Shown piece after piece: positions 1 through 7,737 of a stretch of 25,671 bases of DNA; the stretch's first letter is position 1, and each line of letters opens with the position of its first letter. The stretch spans positions 1-25,671 of the forward strand of contig JAJHRM010000013.1 in assembly GCA_020832965.1 (NCBI GenBank), written 5' to 3'. The notes below the pieces were generated by a model. It saw nothing but the letters and a program-made list of their open reading frames with translations. It was not told where the DNA came from and ran no database searches. The translations under genes were made by a program, and so were the position numbers. Source of the stretch: Thermofilum sp. (GTDB lineage: Archaea > Thermoproteota > Thermoprotei > Thermofilales > Thermofilaceae).

Positions 1-82
1 GCAACGAAAAGCTCTATAGCCACACCCAGCGAAGTGAAACCCAGAACCCTGCGATAAGGCGGGGTAACGCGGTGGCGCGCTG

Positions 83-1171
83 CTACATAACAGCTCGCCT
101 TACAACAGGATCCGGTATTCTGTACTTGTTGTCCCTTTTCTCGAGATACCCGTACCTTAATAGGTTTTTTAGGAGCTCGTTAAGCCTGCTGTCCGAGATG
201 AAACCTGTTTTAACAGTCACGTATGCCTTTATGTCGCTCCAGGAGCTTGAGCCGTGAGCGACCGCTTTCAATATAGCTAAGTACCTTTTTCGAGAGGGGG
301 AGATTACCTTATCCAGCTCCTCTAACACGAGCTTTGACCCTTCTTCGAACACCTTGTCCAATGCATCCTTATGTGGAAACCCCCTCACAGCCCTCATGTA
401 GCCGTATAGAGTAAGCCACCCAACTATCCCGTCCAGAGAGTCTACAACCTCCTCCACCTCGCCTGGGCTAGGTTCTATACCCAGCTCTCTAAAACCGGCG
501 TATAGGAAGTCTCTACTCGTCTCATCGGGAAACCTGTCCACGTAGATCTCCCTCATGTACCTTCCATACAGAGGAGCTCTAGGCTTATCGACCTTAAGGA
601 ACTCCTTCAGCACCCCGACTTCGCTCCCGGAGAGCAGGAAGCTCAGATTCCTCAAGTTTTCGATCGCCCAAGCAATTATCCCATCATACCTAGTGTTTGA
701 GAACCTCAAGTACTGCGCTTCATCAAACGCAAAGATAAACCTCTCCCCTCTCTCCTCGCACCACTCATCAACTCTTGACAGGACATCTGTAAGGGATATC
801 CTGGCGCCCGGCTCAATCTCGATCCCGATATCCCCGATTTTCAGCCCCCTTATCCTGCCTATCGCATCTCTCAGGCTCAGATATAGCCTCTCACCCGTCT
901 TGATACGCGCCCTAAACCCCTCCAAAACGTATTTAACTAGAAGCGGCATTGACACATTGTTCTCACTAAAGTACAGCTGCCTTACGTCAAGCAGGACGTG
1001 AGGAAAACCCCTCAAAGAAACTCTTATCACACTTGTCTTCCCAATCCTCCTTACCCCATAAACCACAATCAATCTCTCCCCCAGGTTTAATGCTTCCGCA
1101 ATGTCCCCCAGCTCCCTTTCCCTGTCGAAAAGATCCTCCCTCCTCTCCTTCGGGTTGATGTCGAAGTACAT
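83..1171 (-). CDS. Archaeal AAA ATPase (PF01637-type, STAND-like)
   Basis: Predicted P-loop ATPase of the archaeal family PF01637, 362 residues, a normal full length. The N-terminus has the family's usual opening with the FDRE..EL block (residues 15-21). Walker A is GVRRIGKT at 39-46, and a Walker B-like FDEAQ lies at 149-153. The C-terminal part looks like the family's winged-helix region and ends in the typical YRIPDPVVRRA. The ATG at 1171 is chosen because the MYFD opening is conserved in the decayed copy at 4343-4546. Members are often found beside mobile or toxin-like genes, and their cellular role is mostly unknown, so I assign none. Two tandem palindromes lie directly upstream (1176-1215) and may be an autoregulatory operator. 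The divergent neighbour is a broken HEPN gene. Confidence 0.9.
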   Translation of the reverse strand: MYFDINPKERREDLFDRERELGDIAEALNLGERLIVVYGVRRIGKTSVIRVSLRGFPHVLLDVRQLYFSENNVSMPLLVKYVLEGFRARIKTGERLYLSLRDAIGRIRGLKIGDIGIEIEPGARISLTDVLSRVDEWCEERGERFIFAFDEAQYLRFSNTRYDGIIAWAIENLRNLSFLLSGSEVGVLKEFLKVDKPRAPLYGRYMREIYVDRFPDETSRDFLYAGFRELGIEPSPGEVEEVVDSLDGIVGWLTLYGYMRAVRGFPHKDALDKVFEEGSKLVLEELDKVISPSRKRYLAILKAVAHGSSSWSDIKAYVTVKTGFISDSRLNELLKNLLRYGYLEKRDNKYRIPDPVVRRAVM

Positions 1172-1175
1172 TTTT

Positions 1176-1215
1176 GCTAACTCCCCCCGTTAGCAACTAA
1201 CTCCCCTCGCTAGTT
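1176..1215. promoter_or_regulatory. Tandem palindromic operator-like site upstream of ATPase
   Basis: Two adjacent inverted repeats: 1176-1194 (6-base arms GCTAAC/GTTAGC) and 1195-1215 (5-base arms AACTA/TAGTT). The 17-base cores at 1177-1193 and 1197-1213 differ at two positions and are offset by exactly 20 bases, about two helical turns. They occupy the leader between the ATPase start and a possible TATA-like element on the minus strand near 1227-1236 (CTTAAAGG). The arrangement suggests a dimer-binding operator covering the transcription start. The binding protein is unknown; the ATPase itself is a candidate. Confidence 0.5.
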
Positions 1216-1390
1216 ATAAACATTAACCTTTAAGCTTGGCGCGTGCTTAAAGCAAGAATCGAGGTACAGCGAAGAATCCTTTTCGCGCCCGCCGGTAGAG
1301 AAGCCTACTACTCGGCTGAACTCAATAAGGTTGTTATAATGTTTATTACTGCCTTAAATTTGGTTTTGCTTAAGAGACTGGTGGGGTCCG

Positions 1391-1761
1391 ATGCCTGTGA
1401 ACAGGAAGTCGCTGGACTGGATTTCTATGGCGGAGGAGTATCTCGACGACTCTAAGGCTGACTACAATGAAGGACGCTACGCTAGCTCAGTGTTTCATGC
1501 CGAGCTGTGTGCCCAGAAGTCCTTAAAAGGCTTGATCGTAGCACTGGGATTCGATCCTGGGAAAACTCACAGGCCAAGCCTGGTTTTAAAGTCCTCATAG
1601 CTTCCGGGCTAGTCAATTTACGCGAAGAATTAATGCAGGAACTAAACAGACTGGTATCGCTTTCACTTGTCCTCGAGGATCAGAGCGCGCGGTGCTTAGG
1701 AAGATTGAAGCAGCTTAATTTTTTAACCGGCGCGCGCGTGCTGGGCCTCAAAGCCTTATGA
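1391..1761 (+). pseudogene. HEPN-domain protein, reading frame broken (or -1 frameshifted)
   Basis: The first frame (1391-1600) encodes a typical archaeal HEPN N-terminal half, with SVFHAELCAQKSLKGL around residues 32-47. It hits a TAG at 1598. The homology continues without a gap in the -1 frame (VLIASGLVNLREEL and onward) to a TGA at 1759-1761. The crossing lies on TTTAAAG at 1585-1591, in the X XXY YYZ phase needed for -1 slippage. A simpler explanation is loss of one C from a CCC run at 1593-1594, since restoring it gives ..VLKSLIASGL... The C-terminus (after SARCLGRLKQL) also looks short for the family. HEPN proteins are commonly RNases paired with an MNT nucleotidyltransferase, but none is visible here. 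The start ATG has GGTGGGG about 5-10 bases upstream and a TATA-like CTTAAATT near 1355. Confidence 0.6.
1585..1591 (+). other. Slippery heptamer T TTA AAG at the HEPN frame crossing
   Basis: In the upstream reading frame the codons are GTT TTA AAG TCC TCA TAG, so the heptamer is in phase for simultaneous tandem slippage to TTT AAA. The -1 product then reads GTC CTC ATA GCT, the frame carrying the rest of the HEPN homology. Only a weak 4-bp stem (1598-1601 with 1608-1611) follows. Real slippage is unproven, and chance coincidence with a decayed gene is the main alternative. Confidence 0.3.
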
Positions 1762-2317
1762 TCCTTGGAGATGATTCTTTAATGAATCTTGCCAGCTCCC
1801 TTGCCTCCCTATACGAGACCCCCGACCCCTTATCCTGCCCCGCGAGGAGACTCCCCATGTAAGCATTCGCCAGAAAGGTCTCCGCCTTATCCACGCACCT
1901 CAGGACTTTACTTGCAGAGCCCCTGTGAAAGTAGATTGTGAGGTCGTTTACTACGAGGACCTTGGTTGGCCTCTCGAGGAACCCGTCGAGGAGGGTGTCA
2001 ATGGCTCTCTTGTTGAACTCAGCGAGCTCTAACACTTCTTCCCTGGTGCGTGCCTCGATCCTTGGGGCTCTAATGACTGGCGGGGCTAGGTAGCGGATCC
2101 GCTCCGTCAGGCTGGTGAACTGCGACAGCCTCGAGCTCGGCGTTAGGGTTGTTGGCGCCATATCGATTGCAGTGATCTCGGAAAGTGGGTAAAATCCAGC
2201 TATGCCCTCGAGAAGCTTCGCCGTTAACTGCGTCTTGCCGCGACCCCTCTCCCCCACAATGAGGGTTCTGCCACCCACTATGTCTTCTGCTCTCACTTGG
2301 AGGACTGCTCTGCTCAT
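1748..2317 (-). CDS. Small P-loop NTPase of unknown function, translationally coupled to thiW
   Basis: A 189-residue soluble protein. Walker A is GERGRGKT at residues 22-29 and a Walker B-like VLVVND is at 120-125. I do not recognise a precise family; it has no ABC signature motif, so it is not an ECF ATPase. Its ATG overlaps the stop of thiW by 4 bases, making it the third gene of the thiDN-thiW operon and implying coupled translation. From context it may act on or with thiamine or its precursors, for example as a kinase- or GTPase-like partner of ThiW, but this is inference. It converges with the HEPN pseudogene, overlapping its last codons by 14 bases. Confidence 0.8.
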   Translation of the reverse strand: MSRAVLQVRAEDIVGGRTLIVGERGRGKTQLTAKLLEGIAGFYPLSEITAIDMAPTTLTPSSRLSQFTSLTERIRYLAPPVIRAPRIEARTREEVLELAEFNKRAIDTLLDGFLERPTKVLVVNDLTIYFHRGSASKVLRCVDKAETFLANAYMGSLLAGQDKGSGVSYREARELARFIKESSPRIIRL

Positions 2318-2853
2318 GCGGATTTACCTAGCACTCCTACCCTGTCGAGGACTAGCACTGTTGAAAGCCCTAGGGCAACCCCCATGATCGAGCTCGCAAA
2401 CCATCCGGACGCGAATAGGAGGAAAGTCCCGAACTTCACTTTGAAGACTCCTCCCAGGAGGGGGTCCAGGAGGTACCAGGTGATCGCTCCGCCTATGCCG
2501 CATGTTCCCAGTGGTTCAGTGATGGAGGAGGCGATGAGCACCAGTCTCCTGTTCTTAATGATCCTGCTTAAGAGCCTGTAAGCGAGCCCGACGACAAAGC
2601 CTCCTGGGATTCCGCCCGGGTAGGCGAAGATTGTTCCCGTGCCGAGTATTATGCGGATGGTCCCGGCGAGGAACGCCACAAGCATCGCCCAGACAGGCCC
2701 CAGCATTATACCTGCAATTACGTTGACCATGTGTTGCCAGGGTAAAGCCTTCGTTGGCCCCCAGACAAAGTAGATGGGTGAGAGAGCCACGACGAGTGCC
2801 GTGAGCATGGAAGAAAGGACCAGTTTCCTAGTTGTTATCTCTGCTTTAACCAT
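2314..2853 (-). CDS. thiW: ThiW, ECF transporter substrate-binding (S) component
   Basis: A 179-residue integral membrane protein with about five to six hydrophobic segments. It carries the ThiW hallmark LPWQHMVNVIAGIMLGP (about residues 37-53) and the glycine-rich AYPGGIPGGFVVG. ThiW proteins are predicted S components for the thiazole moiety of thiamine in energy-coupling-factor transporters. Its start overlaps the thiDN stop by one base (TAATG), so the two are coupled. No EcfT or ECF ATPase is in this operon. The nearest are those of the YkoEDC set at 5490-7653, which could be shared. The substrate could also be another thiamine precursor. Confidence 0.88.
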   Translation of the reverse strand: MVKAEITTRKLVLSSMLTALVVALSPIYFVWGPTKALPWQHMVNVIAGIMLGPVWAMLVAFLAGTIRIILGTGTIFAYPGGIPGGFVVGLAYRLLSRIIKNRRLVLIASSITEPLGTCGIGGAITWYLLDPLLGGVFKVKFGTFLLFASGWFASSIMGVALGLSTVLVLDRVGVLGKSA

Positions 2854-4229
2854 TACCTCCTCACCGACCTTGCTTTGATTTCCTTCGATAGCTCAGCTAC
2901 CAGCTCTGCAAGCTCCCGCGCGCTCCTCCCAAAGATCACTATCATGGGCTCCTTCCCCCAATCGCCCAGGTGGTAAATGGCGTCGGGTATTCTTCCGGCT
3001 CTTTTAACGGCTTCCTCAACCCCCCATGGGATGGTTGCCCCCTCCCTCTCCTTCACCTCCCGCGGCTCCTCCCTACGGTCATAGCTGGAAACAACAAACC
3101 CCCTCTCCTTGAGTAGATGGATGATCTCCTCCGAGAACCTTACGTTTATCGCCGCATTGAACTCGCCCCCCAGCTCCCTGACTTTGAGAAGGTACCTGGC
3201 GAGGTGGCTTGAACAGCCAAACTCAGGCGCATCGCCAGCCTTGAGCCTGCCCAGGCAATTCCTCATCCTCCCCGGTATGCCGACTACGTCCTCGACGCCC
3301 ACGGCGTAGGGAATGGCCTCCGCCACGTTTATGCCGACCTCGGGTACGAGTTCCACTGCGGCGGGGCTCTCCTCAAGTATTCTAGCAGCCTCCCTGACTT
3401 CCCTCAGCGCTCTGTACCTTGATGCTTCCCTGTAGAGGTAAGCCATGGGGTTTACGGGGCCATGTCCCCTGCCGATCTCAAGCCCGAATTCTATGGCTAG
3501 GTGAACAAACTCCTTCGCTACCCTGACGGCCTCAAGCAGCTCCGCCCCCTTCGCAAGCTCAGCCGCTATTGCCGCCGAGAATGTGCACCCCGTCCCATGA
3601 GTCGTCTTCCTCGGGATACGCGGCTTTAAGATGCGGTGAACCCTGCCCTGGGTATAGACTACGTCTACAGCCAAGTCCGCCGAGGAGGCGTGCCCACCCT
3701 TTACAACAACACACTCTGGGCCAAGCTTGGATATTGCTTTAGCCGCGCTCTCCATATCCTCCACGGACTTGATGCTCATCCCCGCCAGAATCTCCGCCTC
3801 CGGGATGTTGGGAGTGACAACCTTGGCGACAGGTATCAGCTTCTCCCTTAGGGCGTCCACAGCCTCCGGCCTCAGGAGCTGAGCCCCGCTCTTCGCAACC
3901 ATCACGGGGTCTACGACCAGCGGGAAGCCGTACTCGCGGACCTTCCTCGAGACAAGTTCTATAACCTCAGGCTTGTAGAGCATCCCCGTCTTCGCGGCGT
4001 CAATACCCATATCCTCGTAAACAGCATCAATCTGCTTTTCAATGACATCTAGGCTTATCTCCTGGATCGCGGTGACTGAGAAGGTGTTCTGCGCCGTGAC
4101 AGCGGTTAGAGCAACGGTTCCGTGGACACCCAACGCCGCGAAAGTCTTAAGGTCCGCCTGGATGCCTGCCCCTCCACCAGAATCACTGCCAGCAATCGTC
4201 ATAGCGACAGGAACTTTTCTCCCAAACAT
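2853..4229 (-). CDS. thiDN: Bifunctional HMP/HMP-P kinase - thiamine-phosphate synthase (ThiD-ThiN fusion)
   Basis: 458 residues in two parts. ThiD (about 1-265) opens with [20 protein letters not shown] and carries the ribokinase-fold anion hole [11 protein letters not shown] near 210-220. It phosphorylates hydroxymethylpyrimidine twice to HMP-PP. ThiN (about 280-455) ends in the family block [17 protein letters not shown] and is the archaeal, non-ThiE thiamine-phosphate synthase joining HMP-PP with thiazole phosphate. ThiN fused to ThiD is the enzyme form; ThiN fused to a DNA-binding domain is the regulator ThiR, which is not the case here. First gene of the operon with thiW and the NTPase. 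The promoter TATA at 4264-4274 leaves only a short leader, with no room for a TPP riboswitch. Confidence 0.95.
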   Translation of the reverse strand: MFGRKVPVAMTIAGSDSGGGAGIQADLKTFAALGVHGTVALTAVTAQNTFSVTAIQEISLDVIEKQIDAVYEDMGIDAAKTGMLYKPEVIELVSRKVREYGFPLVVDPVMVAKSGAQLLRPEAVDALREKLIPVAKVVTPNIPEAEILAGMSIKSVEDMESAAKAISKLGPECVVVKGGHASSADLAVDVVYTQGRVHRILKPRIPRKTTHGTGCTFSAAIAAELAKGAELLEAVRVAKEFVHLAIEFGLEIGRGHGPVNPMAYLYREASRYRALREVREAARILEESPAAVELVPEVGINVAEAIPYAVGVEDVVGIPGRMRNCLGRLKAGDAPEFGCSSHLARYLLKVRELGGEFNAAINVRFSEEIIHLLKERGFVVSSYDRREEPREVKEREGATIPWGVEEAVKRAGRIPDAIYHLGDWGKEPMIVIFGRSARELAELVAELSKEIKARSVRR

Positions 4230-4263
4230 TTTCTATAACCCATGCATGAATAGTTCACACTCA

Positions 4264-4274
4264 CCATATAAACC
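4264..4274 (-). promoter_or_regulatory. TATA box of the thiDN-thiW operon
   Basis: On the minus strand the sequence is GGTTTATATGG, a strong archaeal TATA box. Transcription would begin about 25 bases downstream, near 4244, giving a leader of roughly 15 bases before the ATG at 4229. Confidence 0.55.
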
Positions 4275-4342
4275 TTATTCTTGTTTTCAATCTTAAATGA
4301 AAAGCTAGCGAAAATGTATGCTTTTTTAAATCAATGAATAAG

Positions 4343-4546
4343 TTATAGGCGGAAGGATGAGCTGCACAACGGCTGGCTACTTTCTCGTGTTGGCAGCAGC
4401 ATTGACGAGGTTTTACTGGCGCCTACCCTACTTCTACTATAAACCACGAAAGCATGAACCCCTTGCTCAGGCTTCCTTGAGTAACTAAGCTCAGTTTCCC
4501 TATCGAAGAAATTTTTCGTATCAATTTCTGACGTATCTAGATACAC
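4343..4546 (-). pseudogene. N-terminal remnant of a second AAA ATPase (PF01637-type)
   Basis: A 67-codon ORF with a GTG start that aligns to the beginning of the ATPase at 83-1171: MY.D at the start, FFDRETEL against LFDREREL, then VVY and a damaged Walker A. The P-loop reads VVYSRSRVGASKTSS where the intact copy has VVYGVRRIGKTS, so two residues are inserted and the glycines are lost. The frame ends after about 67 codons, and the rest of a roughly 360-residue protein is absent before the thiDN promoter. This looks like a deleted and decaying paralogue rather than a functional small gene. Confidence 0.7.
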
Positions 4547-4658
4547 CGATCCTAATCTAGCAGTTTTCTCATACTTTTACAGGCTAAGCTTGCCTACATT
4601 CATTGGTCGAGCGCTACCCTTTTCTTCTAATCTACACCTTAATTACGGCTCTGCTTTT

Positions 4659-4838
4659 TCAGGTACTGCTGCCACTTCTTCCCACTTTGAAGATGTTGAC
4701 AGCCTCCTCATCAAAGTAGCACTCAGCTAATCGAGGGATTTCATAGCGCACAAAGAGATGATTCGTAAACTCTTCTCACAATTTATATGGCCTGCTTGCT
4801 ACCGGAAACTGTCGTAATATAGGTTTTCGCTCCAACAT
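4659..4838 (-). pseudogene. Decayed ORF of unknown family, one in-frame stop
   Basis: A possible ATG at 4838 opens 20 sense codons, then a TGA (4776-4778), then 38 sense codons to a TGA at 4659-4661. The second part has protein-like composition, for example HLFVRYEIPRLAECYFDEEA. An AT-rich TATA-like stretch (GTTATAAAGG) immediately precedes the ATG. I cannot recognise a family. It lies on the same strand as the ATPase remnant downstream, so both may be leftovers of one former accessory module. Low confidence; the open reading could be chance. Confidence 0.25.
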
Positions 4839-4921
4839 CCTTTATAACTTAGTTATATTCATTTCCACATGTTTAAAAACTTCGCTCACAAGCCACTCTT
4901 AACCACTTATGAAGAAGAAAA

Positions 4922-4930
4922 GTTTAAATA
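4922..4930 (+). promoter_or_regulatory. TATA box of the ykoE-ykoD-ykoC operon
   Basis: GTTTAAATA preceded by a purine-rich GAAGAAGAAAA stretch that could serve as the BRE. A start of transcription about 25 bases downstream (near 4952) places the 5' end only about 9 bases ahead of the ATG at 4961, that is, a nearly leaderless message. No clear Shine-Dalgarno sequence is seen. Confidence 0.55.
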
Positions 4931-4960
4931 CTTTCTTCTAAAAAATTAGATGAACGGGTT

Positions 4961-5485
4961 ATGGAGAGGGTTAGGTATACTGCTGTTGATTGGGCCATGC
5001 TTGCTGTCGTAGCCGTAGCCTCTGGGATAATTTTTTGGGCAACGTGGTTTATTTATGATTTTGCAAGTGGACTTGGGGGACCAATTATTGCAAGGTTAGT
5101 ATCCTACGGTTTATGGTTTATAGGTGCCCCACTAGCAGCATCTACTATTCGGAAGCCTCTCTCAGCCTTCCTTGGAGAAACCCTAGGAGCTCTGCTTGAA
5201 ACTCTTATACCTACGGTTGGAGGATTCACCAACCTGATCTATGGCTTGGCGCAGGGACTATTCTCAGAGCTAGGGTACTTTCTCTTCAAGTACAAGAAGT
5301 GGGGGATAAGGGAGGGGGCTATTGCTGGAGCTTTACCAGCATTTCCGTGCGTTGCACTTGACGCGATTCTTTTTGGAGAGATCGCGGAGCCACCAGTCCT
5401 AGTGCTGTGGATAATTGCAGCACTGGTTAGCGGAGCGGTTTACGGTAGTATTGCTGCGGGAATAGCGAGAACCCTGAGGAAGTAA
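4961..5485 (+). CDS. ykoE: YkoE-family ECF transporter S component (predicted thiamine-precursor importer)
   Basis: A 174-residue membrane protein with about five to six hydrophobic segments. It matches the YkoE family (once labelled cobalt-type permease, PF09819): WFIGAPLAASTIRKP, then AFLGETLGALLE and the GLAQGLFSELGYFLF block. In Bacillus, YkoFEDC imports the thiamine precursor hydroxymethylpyrimidine; YkoE is its membrane S component. The gene is directly followed (4-base gap) by a fused double ECF ATPase and then EcfT, the same gene order E-D-C. No YkoF homologue is here. Substrate specificity is inferred from the family and the thiamine genes on both sides. Confidence 0.88.
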   Translation: MERVRYTAVDWAMLAVVAVASGIIFWATWFIYDFASGLGGPIIARLVSYGLWFIGAPLAASTIRKPLSAFLGETLGALLETLIPTVGGFTNLIYGLAQGLFSELGYFLFKYKKWGIREGAIAGALPAFPCVALDAILFGEIAEPPVLVLWIIAALVSGAVYGSIAAGIARTLRK

Positions 5486-5489
5486 CTTT

Positions 5490-6959
5490 ATGCCCTTTGC
5501 CTCTTTTACAGTAACTGAGGCTGGCTACGCCCTTGGAAAACCCCTGCTGAAAAATATCTCCATGTCTCTAGAGGAAGGTGAGACTCTCTTAATTGCTGGA
5601 CCCACAGGTGCTGGAAAAACTACGCTAATATTTGCAATCACAGGCATACTCAGCAACCTGCTTAGCGGCTACGTTTCTGGAAGCGTGGATATTGGCGGAG
5701 TTAACCCCTTAACTTCGGAGGGATTCTTAAGGTTGCCAAGCCTCATAGGCGCAGTCCTCCAGGATCCTGAACTGCAAATAGTCATGCCTACTCCATGGGA
5801 CGAGGTTGCATTTGTATTAGAAAACTTGGGCTTTGACGGAAACGAGGTTAGAGCAAGGACTTCTAATGCCCTGGAGAGGTTCGGTTTGAGGGAGAAAGCC
5901 CTTTGCAGCATTGAAGATTTATCAGTTGGCGAGAAGAGAAGAGTCTCCCTAGCCGCCTCGATAGTACATGAGCCACGGCTCCTCATCTTAGATGAACCCA
6001 CGGCTTCTGTGGATCCGTGGGGGATAGGAGAACTTCGAGAGTTCATTTCAGAGAATCAGGGAAAGACAACAACAATCATTGTTGAGCACAAGGTGAAGTA
6101 TTTCCTGGATCTCGCTGACGAAATCCTAGCCATCAATGGTTTAAGGCATACCATCGTTCGGAAAAACCCAGGAGACGACTCAAAGGTATCTGAAGTTCTA
6201 GCAGCGTTCAATGTTGATTTAGCTGATATAGCCGGTGGCACTGCTCTGGGAAGGATCCCTACGTGCTGTCCAGGTGAGCCGATTCTCAAAGTCGAGAATC
6301 TCTCCGTTGGTTACGGGAAACCATTGGTGAAGGATGTATCTTTTGAACTGAGAGGGGGGGAGATAGTTGCACTAGTAGGGCAAAATGGCTCGGGGAAATC
6401 CACCCTACTCAAATCGCTCTTAGGCTTTGTTAAGCCTCTCTCAGGCTCCATACTCGTGGAGGGGGTTGAGGCGAAAAAGCTTGGAGGAAAGCTCTTCAGG
6501 AAAATCTTTTACCTGCCCCAGCAGCCAGACTACATATTTATGTCCCCAAGCATCAATGGAGAGCTTAAAAACCTCGAGAGAAGTACTGGCATGGTGCTTA
6601 ATGAAATTTTCGCCATAGCTCCCTGGGTGGAGGAGCTGAGGCACCACAGCCCCTACGAGTTAAGCTATGGTCAGAAGCGATGGCTATCACTCGCCATAAG
6701 CTTAGCATACAGACCGAGAGTTCTCTTGCTCGACGAGCCAACTACTGGTTTGGACAGCTTTCTATATGAGAAATTTAAAGATCTGCTTCTTTCATTAAAA
6801 GCGAAAAAGGTCGCAACGCTTATAGCCACACACGATCCAAGGGTAGTGGCCCACCTGGCGGACAGGGTCTTGTACCTCCACCGCGGCGAAATTTTAGAGC
6901 TTGATGTGCAACAAGCATTGGAGGAATTGAGAAGAGCCTATGAGCCTAGGGCCTATTAG
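5490..6959 (+). CDS. ykoD: YkoD-type ECF transporter ATPase, two fused ABC domains
   Basis: 489 residues with two complete ABC ATPase halves, equivalent to EcfA and EcfA' in one chain. Half one: Walker A GPTGAGKT (37-44), signature LSVGEKRR, Walker B LLILDEPTA, switch VEHK. Half two: Walker A GQNGSGKST (near 293), signature LSYGQKRW, Walker B VLLLDEPTT, switch ATHD. All catalytic motifs look intact. Acts on the cytoplasmic side, powering YkoE through the EcfT subunit encoded next. Its 3' end overlaps ykoC by 20 bases, so translation is probably coupled. Confidence 0.95.
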   Translation: MPFASFTVTEAGYALGKPLLKNISMSLEEGETLLIAGPTGAGKTTLIFAITGILSNLLSGYVSGSVDIGGVNPLTSEGFLRLPSLIGAVLQDPELQIVMPTPWDEVAFVLENLGFDGNEVRARTSNALERFGLREKALCSIEDLSVGEKRRVSLAASIVHEPRLLILDEPTASVDPWGIGELREFISENQGKTTTIIVEHKVKYFLDLADEILAINGLRHTIVRKNPGDDSKVSEVLAAFNVDLADIAGGTALGRIPTCCPGEPILKVENLSVGYGKPLVKDVSFELRGGEIVALVGQNGSGKSTLLKSLLGFVKPLSGSILVEGVEAKKLGGKLFRKIFYLPQQPDYIFMSPSINGELKNLERSTGMVLNEIFAIAPWVEELRHHSPYELSYGQKRWLSLAISLAYRPRVLLLDEPTTGLDSFLYEKFKDLLLSLKAKKVATLIATHDPRVVAHLADRVLYLHRGEILELDVQQALEELRRAYEPRAY

Positions 6960-7653
6960 AAGACCAACACCCACCTCACTATTCGTGTACGCATTAACAA
7001 TTACATTACTCGCCTTTGCCTACAGGAGCATGCACCAGCTTGCCATAATAGCCGTGCCTAACATTCTTCTAGGTTTCATCCTAGGCTTCAGGAGGCTGAA
7101 AATACTCTTTGCACTCCTCCTAATCTCAGTCCTGGGGACGTTCCTAAATGCACTAATAACTGCAAACAGAGGACAAGAGATCCTCTCACTAGGATTTCTG
7201 GTTGTGAAAGCTGGGGCTCTAGAAGCCACTCTCTCAATAGGCTTAAGACTAATGGCCATAGCAGGGTCCTCTGCCATCTTCTACTCTCTCACAAACCCAA
7301 GGGAGGCGGTTAAGGATCTAGAAAGCGAACTAGGAATACCTCCGGGACCCGCTTTTTCACTGCTCTACACATTGAGGCTTCTCCCATTAATGCAGAGAGA
7401 CTTTAGAGAAATACAGTTAACTAGACTAGAGAGGGGATACAGGAAAATACCCATTACAGCTACCGATGTGAAGTCCGTGCTTCTCCCCCTTCTCAGCGTT
7501 GGTTTGAGGAGGGCTCTATGGGCCGGGATAATCGCTGAGCTCAGGGGGCTAAGCTCCAGGAGAACCAAGAGAAGAATAGTTATAGGGCTTCCAGAGTATC
7601 TCTTGCTGTCAGCTCTATTAGTCCAACTACTGTTGTCATTCCTAATAGTGTAA
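6940..7653 (+). CDS. ykoC: YkoC-type ECF transporter transmembrane (EcfT) subunit
   Basis: A 237-residue polytopic membrane protein with about five hydrophobic helices. The two EcfT coupling signatures, variants of the A-R-G motif, are visible as LERGY (about residue 165) and AELRGL (about 196); these helices contact the ATPase halves. Together with YkoE and YkoD it completes a group-I-like ECF importer. The ATG at 6940 lies inside the ykoD end. Because the ThiW operon lacks its own EcfT, this subunit could in principle also serve ThiW. Confidence 0.9.
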   Translation: MSLGPIRRPTPTSLFVYALTITLLAFAYRSMHQLAIIAVPNILLGFILGFRRLKILFALLLISVLGTFLNALITANRGQEILSLGFLVVKAGALEATLSIGLRLMAIAGSSAIFYSLTNPREAVKDLESELGIPPGPAFSLLYTLRLLPLMQRDFREIQLTRLERGYRKIPITATDVKSVLLPLLSVGLRRALWAGIIAELRGLSSRRTKRRIVIGLPEYLLLSALLVQLLLSFLIV

Positions 7654-7737
7654 ACTGATAGTATAAAGGAATTATTAATACCTTGGTATGCGCTATACAG
7701 AGCTTGCAGGAAAGGCGCTTAATTGATTAGTAATCCC

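Larger units (their letters stand above)
4547..4960. other. Gene-poor decay zone between thiamine operons
   Basis: About 410 bases without an intact gene, visibly richer in A and T than the flanking operons. It holds the weak broken ORF at 4659-4838 (minus) and, at its right end, the promoter of the ykoE operon. I see no tRNA, no inverted-repeat element ends and no clear RNA structure. Together with the ATPase remnant at 4343-4546 it looks like the scar of lost accessory genes. Confidence 0.5.

Noticed and set aside
1..57. Open frame at the left edge on the plus strand ending in TAA at 55-57
   Set aside because: Only 18 codons without a recognisable motif; it could be the tail of a gene but there is no supporting evidence.
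555..1001. 148-codon plus-strand ORF
   Set aside because: Antisense to the ATPase, whose motifs are clear; composition (Ser/Pro/Leu-rich) is typical of a shadow frame.
1243..1455. 70-codon plus-strand ORF ahead of the HEPN gene
   Set aside because: Overlaps the better supported HEPN start and ends in a shadow of it. Checked for a nucleotidyltransferase (GS...SDID) motif expected of an MNT partner and found none.
4230..4262. TPP riboswitch ahead of thiDN
   Set aside because: The predicted leader is only about 15 bases, far too short for the element, and no conserved CUGAGA-type core was seen.
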